Assembly (NCBI RefSeq): GCF_009193355.1
Contig: NZ_WBVT01000006.1
Span: 1-64,000 of the forward strand
Direction of reading: 5' to 3'
Origin: Bifidobacterium leontopitheci
GTDB taxonomy: Bacteria > Actinomycetota > Actinomycetes > Actinomycetales > Bifidobacteriaceae
DNA length: 64,000 nt
Made by a program: the position numbers and the translations under genes. Under the pieces are notes generated by a model. The model was not told the origin of the DNA. It saw nothing but the letters and a program-made list of their open reading frames with translations, and did no database searches. This document shows, piece after piece, positions 26,037 through 35,689 of this stretch; the stretch's first letter is position 1, and every line of letters starts with the position of its first letter.

Positions 26037-28229
26037 TTACGGCCGCTTGGCGTCCATGTTCATCGAGCTGAGCAGTCCCGTGTCCTTCGGGTCGCCGGTG
26101 ATGGTGCGGGCGTTGAAGTCGTCGAGGAACGCCTGCAGACGCTGCGTCAGCTCCGGGTATCCGCGGTCCGGCAGCTGGCCGAGCAGCCAGCTGATGCCCG
26201 AGACGAAGCACTGCGGCAGCGGCTTGCCGTCGAGCGCGCGCGAATAGGTCTCCAGCTTGACCAGCGGCGCGTCCAGCTCGTCCTTGGGCAGGTGGAACCG
26301 CGTGTACAGGTCGAGCCGTTCGATGTACTTGCCGATGAAGATGAACGCCTTGAGCGTCACGTCGACGGTCGAGTTCTCGATGCCGCCCCAGAAGGCGAGC
26401 ATGTCGTCGGCGATGTCGCGCTGCGAGTAGATGTCCTCCGCGGAGGCCGACCGTTCCGCCGCCTCGGTGATGTTCGTCACCGCGAGTTCCACGTACTGCA
26501 GCAGACGGGAGGAGAGCTCCGGGCGCAGCACGACGGCGTTGCGGAACGCGGCGACGATGGCGGAGCGCACGGAGTCCGGATTGTCGCCGTCGTAGAGGAA
26601 CGACTGGATGAACCCGTCGAAGTCGGCGAAGTCCTCCGGCAGGTCGAGCGCGCGGGCGAACGGGCGGAACGCGTCCACGTCGGTGTCCATCACGCGGTCG
26701 TAGAACGGGAAGAACTGGACGAGCGTGGTGAACGCGCGTTCGGTGTAGCGGCCCAGCCAGTACAGGTTGTCGGCCTTGGAGGCGGTGACCAGCGAGAGCG
26801 TGTGCCGCCTGGAGTGCGGGATGAGGCTCACGGATGCGATGGAGTCCTCGCGCTGCCGGGTCTTCTCGCGCGCCTGCGACTCGTCGGCGGGCGCGAGCAC
26901 CCACGTGTCCTTGAAGCCGCCGCCCTGCGACGAGTTGACGATCATCTGGCCGGGCACCGACGAGTAGCGCGTCAGGCCGGAATACCACACGTGCGTGTTC
27001 TGCCCGGTCACGACGAACGCGCGCAGGTCGCACTTGCGCGGGCTGGATTCGCCGGTTTCGGGGTCGATGACGTCGATGTCGCGGAACTGGATGACCTCCT
27101 GCGCGATGAACCGGCGCGGCTCGGCCTTGATACGGTCGGCCAGTTCCTCGCGCGCGGCGTGGTCGAGCGACGAGCCGAACACGACGCCGTAACCGCCCGC
27201 TTCGGCCACGTCCTTGATGACCAGCTCGCCCATGCGGTCGAGCACGGTCTTGCGGTCGGCCTCGAACATCGGCATGTAGGTGGGCGCGTTGTGCAGGATC
27301 GGCTCTTCGCCGAGATAGTACTTGATCATCTGCGGCACGAAATAGTAGATCGCCTTGTCGTCGGCGGCTCCGTTGCCGGGCGCGTTGATGATCGCCACGT
27401 TGCCGGAGCGGTAGGCGGACAGCAGTCCGGGCACGCCGATCACCGAATCGGGATTGAAGGCGAACGGGTCCAGGTACTCGTCCGACAGACGGCGGTAGAC
27501 GGCGCCCACGCGGTGGCGGTTGCCGGCGTAGTCAAGGAAGAACAGCTTGTTGTCGACGACCTCGAGGTCCTCGGGGAACGCGAGCGCCGCGCCGGTCTTC
27601 TCGGCCAGGTAGGCGTGCTCGAAGAACGCGGAGTTGTAGCGGCCGGGCGTGAGCACCACGGCGATGCCTTCGGTGGAGACGAAGTCCATGGCCTTGCGCA
27701 GCAGGCGCGGGTAGTCGCGGTTGTCGCGCACGTGCACTTCGCGGAACAGCCTGGGGTTGGTGCGCCGTTCGATGTCGCGGGCGAACAGCGGGTAGCTGGC
27801 GCCGGAGGGGATGCGCAGGTTGTCCTCGAGCACCCACCAGCGGCCGTCCTCCCCCTGCACGAGGTCCTCGCCGGCGATGTGCGCGAAGATGCCGCCGGGA
27901 GGGGTCACGCCGTTGACCTGCGGGAAGTAGCCGGCCGACGTGTACACGTATTCCTCGGGCACGACGCCGTCGTGGATGATGCGCTTGTCGGAGTAGATGT
28001 CCTTGAGGTAGGCGTTGAGCGCGTTGACGCGCTGCTTGAGGCCGGCTTCCAGCCGGTCGAACTCGTCGGATTCGATGATGCGAGGGATCGGGTCGTAGGG
28101 GAACAGCCGGTCGTGGTATTCGCCGTTCTTGTAGACGCCGAACCGCACGCCGTTACGGCTCAGCTCGCGGTTGATCGCCTCTCGTCGGTTGACGAGCTCG
28201 CCTGCCAGATTGATTGCCGATTCGACCAT
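26037..28229 (-). CDS. Fused circularly permuted ATP-grasp / alpha-E domain protein
   Basis: 730 residues combining two proteins that are often separate: a circularly permuted ATP-grasp (DUF404/DUF407 type; about 1-430, with the motif run VLEDNLRIPSGASYPL and YYFVPQMIKYYLGEEPIL) and an all-helical alpha-E domain (about 475-725). ATP-grasp enzymes couple a carboxylate to an amine using ATP; the product here is unknown. It is the upstream gene of a two-gene unit with the transglutaminase-like protein. A GAAGGAG ribosome binding site precedes the ATG. The GTTACGAAAAG palindrome upstream may be an operator. Confidence 0.88.
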   Translation of the reverse strand: MVESAINLAGELVNRREAINRELSRNGVRFGVYKNGEYHDRLFPYDPIPRIIESDEFDRLEAGLKQRVNALNAYLKDIYSDKRIIHDGVVPEEYVYTSAGYFPQVNGVTPPGGIFAHIAGEDLVQGEDGRWWVLEDNLRIPSGASYPLFARDIERRTNPRLFREVHVRDNRDYPRLLRKAMDFVSTEGIAVVLTPGRYNSAFFEHAYLAEKTGAALAFPEDLEVVDNKLFFLDYAGNRHRVGAVYRRLSDEYLDPFAFNPDSVIGVPGLLSAYRSGNVAIINAPGNGAADDKAIYYFVPQMIKYYLGEEPILHNAPTYMPMFEADRKTVLDRMGELVIKDVAEAGGYGVVFGSSLDHAAREELADRIKAEPRRFIAQEVIQFRDIDVIDPETGESSPRKCDLRAFVVTGQNTHVWYSGLTRYSSVPGQMIVNSSQGGGFKDTWVLAPADESQAREKTRQREDSIASVSLIPHSRRHTLSLVTASKADNLYWLGRYTERAFTTLVQFFPFYDRVMDTDVDAFRPFARALDLPEDFADFDGFIQSFLYDGDNPDSVRSAIVAAFRNAVVLRPELSSRLLQYVELAVTNITEAAERSASAEDIYSQRDIADDMLAFWGGIENSTVDVTLKAFIFIGKYIERLDLYTRFHLPKDELDAPLVKLETYSRALDGKPLPQCFVSGISWLLGQLPDRGYPELTQRLQAFLDDFNARTITGDPKDTGLLSSMNMDAKRP

Positions 28230-28344
28230 AGTCGTGCTCCTTCACGCCGCGTCTCGTGCCGTCCGGCGCGTGCTGACGCGCAGGGCCGTCACCTTGATAT
28301 CAGGTTACCGTATGCGGATGTGGTTACCGGCGCTCGGCGCTCGT

Positions 28345-28365
28345 GTTACGAAAAGTTTTCGTGAC
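28345..28365. promoter_or_regulatory. Palindrome upstream of the ATP-grasp/alpha-E gene
   Basis: GTTACGAAAAG-TTTTCGTGAC, 10+1+10 bp with one mismatched pair, in the 5' gap about 115 bp from the start codon. The size is typical of a dimeric repressor operator. Confidence 0.4.
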
Positions 28366-28393
28366 GTGACGCGGCATTGCGATGACCGCGGCG

Positions 28394-28675
28394 GACGCTC
28401 CCCCAGTCAGCTTCGCTGACAGCCCCCTCCGCCGAGGGGGCCAAGACCTAGAGAGCCAGAAGCCTCTCGGCCCCCTCGGCGGGGGTGGCGCCAACATGGG
28501 CAGCGTCACAGACTCGCTTGGCCTCGGCCCCCTCGGCGGAGGGCCGAGCCGTGAAGCAAACAGCGGAGCTGTTTGTAGGCGAGGTGCGAGCGACAGCGAG
28601 CCAGTATTGAGGCTGCCGTAGGCAGTCCTTAATTGCAGGACGCTGGCTGAGCGAAGCGAAGACTGGGGGAGCGTC
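28394..28675. mobile_element. MITE-like element, 282 bp, with 15-bp perfect terminal inverted repeats
   Basis: Ends are GACGCTCCCCCAGTC and its exact reverse complement GACTGGGGGAGCGTC. The interior has several smaller GC-rich palindromes (ggccccctcggcgg, agccccctccgccgag) and no ORF. Its left end recurs at 51504 and 57691. No duplicated target site was identified. It has no transposase, so movement, if any, would be in trans. Confidence 0.7.
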
Positions 28676-28706
28676 ACCCGCCATCAGGCACCGCTCCCCA
28701 CCGCCG

Positions 28707-29618
28707 TCACAACGTGCGCTTGGCGCGGATGGCCTGCGCCCGGGCGGCGAGCATATCGTCCGGCGGATAGGCGACATGCTCCAAGGTCAGCCCCTGCGGC
28801 GCAATCGGCCCGGTCGATCCTTCGCGCAGCGGCGTCGCCATCTTGCCGGCGAACCAGTCGACCGTGCGCTTGCCCATGCCGACCTGGATGCAGCCGCCGA
28901 CCAGCGAGCGAACCATGTTGTGCGCGAAGGCGTCGGCGACGATGGTGAAACACAGCAGCCCGGATTCGGCCGCCGGCGTGCGGTAGGACTCCCCCATCGC
29001 CATGGCGTCGCCGATCAGCGGGCTTGCCAGCACGCGCCGCCAGTACGCGGTCTTCACGTCGCGGATCGTGGTGCCACCCGGGTTCGGGGTGGCGAAGGAG
29101 CCGAAATCGTGCAGACCGAGGGTCAATGCCGCGGCCTCGTTCATCGCGTCGACGTCGAGGTCGGCGTCGACGTGGAGCACGAACCCGCGCATCCGGGGGT
29201 CGACGAGGCTCGCGCGGTCGGCCACGCGGTAGACGTAGGTGCGTTCCAGTGCGGAGAAGCGCGCGTCGAAACCGTCCGGGGCGATCGTCACGTCATGGAT
29301 GGCGATGTCGCGGGGCAGCATCCGCTGCAGACGGCGCTTGAGCGCCTCGGGGCCGGGGACGTTCATATGGCCCACGCATCGGCCGAGCGCCTCCTCGCCG
29401 ATGTCCAGATGACAGACCTGATGCAGCGCGTGCACGCCGGTGTCGGTGCGCCCGGCGACGGTCAGCCGCAGCGGCTCGTCGGGGTCGGCGTCGCCTACGC
29501 GCGCGACCATGTGCAGCGCGCGCTCAATCTCGCCTTGCACCGTGCGCATGTCGGGCTGCCGCGCCCAGCCGAAGAACGCGCCGCCGTCATATCCCAAGTC
29601 AATCCGCAGTCGTATCAC
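28707..29618 (-). CDS. truA: tRNA pseudouridine(38-40) synthase TruA
   Basis: Modifies positions 38-40 in tRNA anticodon stems. 303 residues from GTG: VIRLRIDLGYDGGAFFGWARQP, the catalytic loop AGRTDTGVHALHQV (Asp about 59), and the C-terminal domain with AFAHNMVRSLVG. A longer frame to 29780 adds 54 residues with no TruA similarity. TATACT sits 7 nt before the GTG and no ribosome binding site fits, so the mRNA is probably leaderless. Confidence 0.95.
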   Translation of the reverse strand: MIRLRIDLGYDGGAFFGWARQPDMRTVQGEIERALHMVARVGDADPDEPLRLTVAGRTDTGVHALHQVCHLDIGEEALGRCVGHMNVPGPEALKRRLQRMLPRDIAIHDVTIAPDGFDARFSALERTYVYRVADRASLVDPRMRGFVLHVDADLDVDAMNEAAALTLGLHDFGSFATPNPGGTTIRDVKTAYWRRVLASPLIGDAMAMGESYRTPAAESGLLCFTIVADAFAHNMVRSLVGGCIQVGMGKRTVDWFAGKMATPLREGSTGPIAPQGLTLEHVAYPPDDMLAARAQAIRAKRTL

Positions 29619-29631
29619 CCGACACAGTATA
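29619..29631 (-). promoter_or_regulatory. Leaderless promoter of truA (-10 TATACT)
   Basis: TATACT at 29626-29631 on the minus strand; 7 nt (gtgtcgg) separate it from the GTG. The distance places the transcription start at or next to the start codon. Confidence 0.65.
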
Positions 29632-29749
29632 ACGGTATGGCGGCTCGCCCTCGTCTGTGACCGGTCCCATCCGTGACGTCGCTCACGGCCGCGGTCGAAA
29701 ACGCGCGAACATACCATCTTATCGCACCGACAGAGTAGAGTGGGACGGT

Positions 29750-29774
29750 AATTGGGCACAAGGATGCGCCAATT
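29750..29774 (+). promoter_or_regulatory. Inverted repeat upstream of the GH20 gene
   Basis: aattgg / ccaatt arms (extended with gc) around a 13-nt centre, 20 nt before the GH20 start. It may be an operator or a leader hairpin. Confidence 0.3.
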
Positions 29775-29794
29775 CCTCAATCAATGGAGAAGAT

Positions 29795-32700
29795 ATGAGA
29801 TTACAGAAACTACGAAAGGCCATCAGCAGCATCGCCGCCGCGGCGACGCTGCTCGGCGTGGGCGCTTTCGGCGTCGCCACAGCAGGAGCCGCCGAGAACG
29901 ACAACCTCGCGCTCGGCAAGACGGCCACCGCCAGCTCGTACGAGGTCGCTTCCACCTCGCCTGACAAGGCCGTGGACGGCAACGCGAGCACCCGCTGGGG
30001 CACCGCGCAGAACAAGGCCGCCGACGAGTGGCTCAACGTGGACCTCGGCGGCACGAAGACCGTGCGCCAGGTCAACATCGACTTCGAGCGTGACGACGCA
30101 GCGCAGAACATCCTAGGCTACAAGGTCGAGCTCAAGGAGAACGGCAACTACACGACCGTGCACACCACGGACGAGAAGGCCAAGCAGCATGAGGTCGTCG
30201 CCCTCGACCAGGACCACCAGGCCAGCGACGTCAAGGTGACGATCCTCAAGGCCGACGGCGGCACCATGAACTGGGTGAACGTGGGCATCAACGAGCTGCG
30301 CGTGTACTCCAAGCTCAAGGTCGACGCCATCGCCACGCCGAACGTCAACCACATGCTCGGCGCCACGATGACCGCCTCCAGCTTCGAGGAGGGCACCACG
30401 TTCACCGCGGACAAGGCCGCCGACGACGACACCAACACCCGTTGGGCGAGCGACTACTCCGCATCCACCGGCCAGTGGATCCAGGGCGCGTTCACCAAGC
30501 CGACCGTCATCAAGGACATCCAGCTCACCTTCCACACGCGCAACGTCGACCCGATCCCGTCGAACGTGGAGAGCTTCAAGCTGTCCTACACCGATGAGGA
30601 CGGCAACGAGCAGGTGCTCAACGCGAAATACGACGTGCCCGTCACCGACGGCAAGCGCGCCACGCAGATCCACATCCAGCTTGACGCCGCGGTGACCGCC
30701 ACCGCGCTCAAGCTGTCGAACTTCGTGGCCAACGCGAGCAGCTGGAACAACCTGAGCATCGTCGAGTGGGCCGCCTACTCGAACGACCAGGACCTCTCCG
30801 TCACGCTCGACTCCGTGGTCGCCTCCGTCGAGGCCAACACGAAGACGATCGCCGCCGACGTGGCGACGCTGCCCGGCCTGAGCCTGCCGACCGGCTTCTC
30901 GTACACGTTCAACGGCGCCGACTACGAGCAGATCATCGCCAAGGACGGCACGATCAACCACCCGCTGACGGACAAGACGGTGAACGTCTCGTACACCATC
31001 ACGAACGACGCGAACAAGAAGAGCAAGTCCACCGCCGACATCGCGTACACGGTCAAGGGAACCAAGACCCAGGCCGAAGGCAAGAACGAGAAGCCGACCG
31101 TCATCCCCGAGATCGCCGACTGGTACACCGAGTCGACCGACAAGCTGCCGGTCAAGTCGGTGACCGCCGTCACCTACGACGATGACAGCCTCAAGGCCGT
31201 GGTCGACGAGTTCGTCGCCGACTACAAGGACTTCACCGGCACCGAACTGACCGCCACCAAGGGCGAAGCGAAGGCGAACGCCTTCAACTTCTCCAAGGTC
31301 GCGGCCGACACCGCCGTCGTCGGCCAGCTCGGCGACGAAGGCTACACGATGGACATCAAGGCCGACCGCATCGACGTCAAGTCCGTGGCCGTGACCGGCG
31401 ACATGTACGCCATGCAGACCATCCTGCAGATGACCAAGCAGGACGCCGAGAACTTCTCCGTGGGCCAGATCCGCGACTACCCGCGCTTCACCACCCGCGG
31501 CTTCGTGCTCGACATGGCCCGCAAGCCGATCTCGCTGAGCATGGTCAAGCAGATCACGCGCACCATGCGCTACTACAAGATGAACGATTTCCAGGCTCAT
31601 CTGTCCGACAACTACATCTTCCTTGAGAACTACGGCAAGAAGGACACCGAGGACGAGGCGTGGAAGGCCTACGACGCGTTCCGCCTGGAGTCCGGCCTGA
31701 CCAACGACAAGGGCGAATCGCCGACCGCCGAGGACTATTCGATCTCGAAGAAGGACTTCCACGCGTTCATCCAGTCCGAGCGCGCGCTCGGCATGAACGT
31801 CGTGCCCGAGATCGACGTGCCCGCGCACGCCATCTCGTTCACGAAGGTCTGGCCTGAGCTCGCCGTCAAGGGCAAGGTCTCGCCGATCAACGCGAACCGT
31901 CCGCTCATCGACCACATCGACGTCTCCAAGCCCGAGGCCATCGCCAAAATCAAGGAGATCTTCGACGACTACACGAAGGGCGACGACCCGACGTTCGACG
32001 CGGACACCACCGTGCACATCGGCGCCGACGAGTTCCTCGACAACTACACCGCCTACCGTGAGTTCGTCAACGACATCGTCCCCTACGTCAAGGCCACCAA
32101 CAAGGTGCGTATGTGGGGCGGCCTGACGTGGATCAACGACGGCAAGACCGAGATCACCGAGGACGCGATCAAGAACGTCGAGATGAACCTCTGGTCGAGC
32201 GGCTGGGCCGACGGCAAGCAGATGTACGACATGGGCTACAAGCTCATCAACACCATCGACTCCTACGGCTACATGGTGCCCAACGGCGGCTACGGCCGCG
32301 GCTCCTACGGCGATCTGCTGAACGTCACCGACGTGTTCAACAACTTCGCCGCCAACCGCGTCGGCACGAAGTCCGGCTGGCAGTACGTGCCGTCCAGCAG
32401 CGACCAGATGCTGGGCGCCGCGTTCGCCATCTGGAACGACAACATCGACAAGCACGCCTCCGGCCTGACCGAGTCCGACGAGTACTGGCGCTTCTTCGAC
32501 GCGCTGCCCGTGTACGCGGAGAAGACCTGGGCCGCCACCGGCAAGGAGAAGGGCACGGCCGCCAAGCTGCAGGAGATCGCCCAGCAGCAGGGCACCGGTC
32601 CGCGCACCAACCCGTACTACGACGCCAGCGCCGACAAGAACGGCAAGGTCGAATCCTACAACTTCGCCGACACCGCCGACAAGTCCGAGAACGGCCGCGA

Positions 32701-35416
32701 CCTGACCATCGCCGACGGCAGCACCGCCAAGGTCGCCGACGGCGCTCTGAAGATCGGCGGCAAGAACAGCTACGCCACCACGCCGGTCGACCAGCTCGGC
32801 AACGGCAACGAGCTGTCCTTCGACATCACGCTGAACAGCCCCGCCAAGCCCGGCGACATCCTCTTCGAGGCGGACGCCCCATACTACACGCACGACATCC
32901 GCGTCATGAACGACGGCAAGCTCGGCTTCACGCGCGAACTGTACGACTACAGCTTCGACTACTCGCTGCCGGTCGGCAAGAAGGTGAACATCACCATCGC
33001 CGTCAGCCAGCAGAAGGCCAAGCTGTACGTGGACGGCCAGTTCGTCTCCGACGCGACCGGCCAGTTCGTCGACAAGGGCATCGTCAAGAAGACCAACATC
33101 ACGAACGCGACGTTCGCCCTGCCGCTGCAGCGCATCGGCTCGAAGACGCAGGCGATCGACGCGACGATCGATAACGTCGTCGCGCGCCGCACCGCCGCCG
33201 CCACGGACGAGTTCAACAAGTCCTGCTGGACCGGCACCGCGAACACCGAGACCCAGTACAACGAGACCGAAGGCCTGTTCAAGTACGCGTTCGACGGCAA
33301 GTCGAACACGATCTGGCACTCCAACTGGCAGGGAGCCTCCGACAAGCTGACCGGCTCGAACTCGTTCTACGGCGAGATCGACATGTGCCAGGCGTACACG
33401 ATCAACCAGTTCTCGTTCACGCCGCGCGTCGACAAGCTCAGCGGCGCCGTGACGAAGGCCGACCTGTTCGTCAAGGAGAACGAGGGCGACGAGTGGAAGC
33501 CGGTGGCCGCCGACCAGACGTTCGCCGCCGACCAGTCCACGAAGACCTTCCACTTCGAGGCGCAGAAGGTCCGCTACGTGAAGTTCGTGGCCAAGCAGTC
33601 CAACGACGGCTGGGTCGCGGTCTCCGAGTTCAACGTGGCGAATCGTCCGGCGACCACGGTCCGCGTGTACGCCGAGGCCTCCCCCGCCGAGGGCGGCACG
33701 GTGAGCGCGACCGCCGAGGGCGCCGAGGCCGGCGCCGCCGGTGCGACCGCGACCGCCGACGTGACGTCCGGCACCGCCGTGACCCTCAAGGCCACGGCGA
33801 AGGACGGCTACACGTTTGCCGGCTGGTACAACACGCTGAGCGAGACCGCCGTCTCCACCGACGCCACCTACACGCTTGACGCGAACGCCAACACGGCGCT
33901 CATCGCCAAGTTCACCAAGGGCGACGAGCCCGGCCCGGAGACCAAGCCGGTCACCAAGGTCGAGGTCACCGGTGAAGACACCGTCACCGTGGGCAACACG
34001 ACCACCCTGACCGCGACCATCACCCCGGCCGACGCGACCGACAAGACGCTCACCTGGTCCACCTCCGACGAGACCGTCGCCACGGTCAGTGACGCCGGCG
34101 TCGTGACGGGCGTTGCCGCCGGCAAGGCGACCATCACCGCCACCGCGGCCAACGGCGTCAAGGGCAGCCTCACCGTGACCGTCAAGGCCAAGGAGCCGGA
34201 GACCGTTCCGGTCACCAAGGTCGAGGTCACCGGCAAGGACACCCTGACCGAGGGCGACACCACGACCCTGACCGCCAAGGTCACCCCGGCTGACGCGACC
34301 GACAAGTCGCTCACCTGGAGCAGCTCCGACAAGGCCGTCGCCACGGTCAACGCCGATGGCAAGGTCACCGCCGTCAAGGCCGGCAAGACGACCATCACCG
34401 CGACCGCGGCCAACGGCGTCAAGGGCAGCCTCACCGTGACCGTCAAGGCCAAGGATGTCACTCCTGAGACCAAGCCTGTCACCAAGGTCGAGGTCACCGG
34501 CGATGACACGGTCACCGTGGGCGACACCATCAAGCTGGCCGCGAAGATTACCCCGGCCGACGCGACCGATCAGTCGCTCACCTGGACCAGCACCGACGAG
34601 AAGATCGCCACCGTGGACGCCAAGGGCGTCGTGACCGGTGTCGCAGCCGGCAAGGCGACCATCGCCGCCACCGCTGCCAACGGCGTCAAGGGCACGCTCG
34701 AGGTCACCGTCAAGGCCAAGGAAGTCACCCCGGAGACCAAGCCCGTCACCGGCGTCAAGGTCACCGGCAAGAACGAGCTGACCGAGGGCGACACGACGAC
34801 GCTCCAGGCCGAGATCACTCCGGCCGACGCGACCGACAAGTCGCTCACCTGGACGAGCTCCGACAAGGCCGTCGCTACGGTCAACGCGGACGGCAAGGTC
34901 ACCGCTCTTAAGGCCGGCACGACCACCATCACCGCGACCGCCAGCAACGGCGTCAAGGGCAGCCTGACCATCACCGTCAAGGCCAAGGAAGTCACGCCTG
35001 AGCCTGAGCCCGGCAACGTGCCGGTCACCAAGGTCGAGGTCACCGTCAAGGATGGCGTGACCAAGGTCGAAGCCGGCAAGAAGCTGGCCCTGACCGCGAC
35101 CGTGCTGCCTGGCAACGCGACGAACAAGACCGTGACGTGGACGACGAGCGACGCTTCGATCGCCACCGTCGACACCAACGGTATCGTGACCGCGCTGAAG
35201 GCCGGTACGGTGACCATCACCGCGACCGCCGCCGACGGCTCGGAGAAGTCCGGCAGCATCCAGATCACCGTGACCTCCACCGACGAAGGCAAGCCTGAGC
35301 CCGGCAAGGGCAACGGCGTCGCCAAGACCGGTGCCGCGGTGACCGTCGTGGCGATGCTCGGCGCACTGCTGCTCGCCTGCGGCGTGGCGCTGAACCTGCG
35401 CAAGGCCCGCCGCTGA
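29795..35416 (+). CDS. Cell-wall-anchored GH20 hexosaminidase / lacto-N-biosidase-like protein with CBM32 and Big_2 domains
   Basis: Predicted extracellular GH20 enzyme acting on N-acetylhexosamine-containing host glycans. 1873 residues: signal peptide 1-33; two CBM32-like domains about 35-325; GH20b-like domain about 435-555; GH20 catalytic barrel about 560-890 with the catalytic pair in HIGADEF (D745-E746); a LamG-type domain about 1000-1150; a third CBM32 about 1170-1290; a Listeria-Bacteroides-type repeat (GYTFAGWYN); five Big_2-type Ig repeats (about 1400-1825); and VAKTG, a hydrophobic helix and RKARR. The text around NDFQAHLSDNYI resembles lacto-N-biosidases more than simple hexosaminidases, but this was judged by eye. 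A GGAG site precedes the ATG at 29795; the frame opens at 29657 but lacks one. Confidence 0.9.
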   Translation: MRLQKLRKAISSIAAAATLLGVGAFGVATAGAAENDNLALGKTATASSYEVASTSPDKAVDGNASTRWGTAQNKAADEWLNVDLGGTKTVRQVNIDFERDDAAQNILGYKVELKENGNYTTVHTTDEKAKQHEVVALDQDHQASDVKVTILKADGGTMNWVNVGINELRVYSKLKVDAIATPNVNHMLGATMTASSFEEGTTFTADKAADDDTNTRWASDYSASTGQWIQGAFTKPTVIKDIQLTFHTRNVDPIPSNVESFKLSYTDEDGNEQVLNAKYDVPVTDGKRATQIHIQLDAAVTATALKLSNFVANASSWNNLSIVEWAAYSNDQDLSVTLDSVVASVEANTKTIAADVATLPGLSLPTGFSYTFNGADYEQIIAKDGTINHPLTDKTVNVSYTITNDANKKSKSTADIAYTVKGTKTQAEGKNEKPTVIPEIADWYTESTDKLPVKSVTAVTYDDDSLKAVVDEFVADYKDFTGTELTATKGEAKANAFNFSKVAADTAVVGQLGDEGYTMDIKADRIDVKSVAVTGDMYAMQTILQMTKQDAENFSVGQIRDYPRFTTRGFVLDMARKPISLSMVKQITRTMRYYKMNDFQAHLSDNYIFLENYGKKDTEDEAWKAYDAFRLESGLTNDKGESPTAEDYSISKKDFHAFIQSERALGMNVVPEIDVPAHAISFTKVWPELAVKGKVSPINANRPLIDHIDVSKPEAIAKIKEIFDDYTKGDDPTFDADTTVHIGADEFLDNYTAYREFVNDIVPYVKATNKVRMWGGLTWINDGKTEITEDAIKNVEMNLWSSGWADGKQMYDMGYKLINTIDSYGYMVPNGGYGRGSYGDLLNVTDVFNNFAANRVGTKSGWQYVPSSSDQMLGAAFAIWNDNIDKHASGLTESDEYWRFFDALPVYAEKTWAATGKEKGTAAKLQEIAQQQGTGPRTNPYYDASADKNGKVESYNFADTADKSENGRDLTIADGSTAKVADGALKIGGKNSYATTPVDQLGNGNELSFDITLNSPAKPGDILFEADAPYYTHDIRVMNDGKLGFTRELYDYSFDYSLPVGKKVNITIAVSQQKAKLYVDGQFVSDATGQFVDKGIVKKTNITNATFALPLQRIGSKTQAIDATIDNVVARRTAAATDEFNKSCWTGTANTETQYNETEGLFKYAFDGKSNTIWHSNWQGASDKLTGSNSFYGEIDMCQAYTINQFSFTPRVDKLSGAVTKADLFVKENEGDEWKPVAADQTFAADQSTKTFHFEAQKVRYVKFVAKQSNDGWVAVSEFNVANRPATTVRVYAEASPAEGGTVSATAEGAEAGAAGATATADVTSGTAVTLKATAKDGYTFAGWYNTLSETAVSTDATYTLDANANTALIAKFTKGDEPGPETKPVTKVEVTGEDTVTVGNTTTLTATITPADATDKTLTWSTSDETVATVSDAGVVTGVAAGKATITATAANGVKGSLTVTVKAKEPETVPVTKVEVTGKDTLTEGDTTTLTAKVTPADATDKSLTWSSSDKAVATVNADGKVTAVKAGKTTITATAANGVKGSLTVTVKAKDVTPETKPVTKVEVTGDDTVTVGDTIKLAAKITPADATDQSLTWTSTDEKIATVDAKGVVTGVAAGKATIAATAANGVKGTLEVTVKAKEVTPETKPVTGVKVTGKNELTEGDTTTLQAEITPADATDKSLTWTSSDKAVATVNADGKVTALKAGTTTITATASNGVKGSLTITVKAKEVTPEPEPGNVPVTKVEVTVKDGVTKVEAGKKLALTATVLPGNATNKTVTWTTSDASIATVDTNGIVTALKAGTVTITATAADGSEKSGSIQITVTSTDEGKPEPGKGNGVAKTGAAVTVVAMLGALLLACGVALNLRKARR

Positions 35417-35484
35417 ACGGCCGATCACTGATAGCTGAAGACGATAACTGAAGAGGCGGGCGGTTTGAATACCGTCCGCCACCA

Positions 35485-35526
35485 ACAGTGGGGGCGTCCT
35501 TTCCGACGGGAGGGACGCCCCCACTG
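35485..35526 (+). terminator. Terminator of the GH20 gene
   Basis: cagtgggggcgtcc / ggacgcccccactg perfect stem with a 13-nt loop, 70 nt after the stop. Confidence 0.7.
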
Positions 35527-35689
35527 GTATGTACGGCGCATGATTGCGCCATGCGGGCTCAGGAGGCGTCGATGCAGACCGTCGGCAGGTGCCTGCAGCA
35601 TACGTTCACGGCGGCACGGGTGACCGGCATCGTCGTCCTTACGGCGAATCGTATCGCTGCGTCCCTCATGACCTCCGACAGCCCTGGCG

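Noticed and set aside
26292-28364. A 690-codon plus-strand frame opposite the ATP-grasp/alpha-E gene
   Set aside because: Val/Glu/His-rich antisense text; the minus-strand protein has a clear family.
30113-35524. An 1803-codon minus-strand frame opposite the GH20 gene
   Set aside because: Same reasons; antisense frame in high-GC DNA with no ribosome binding site and no recognisable domain.
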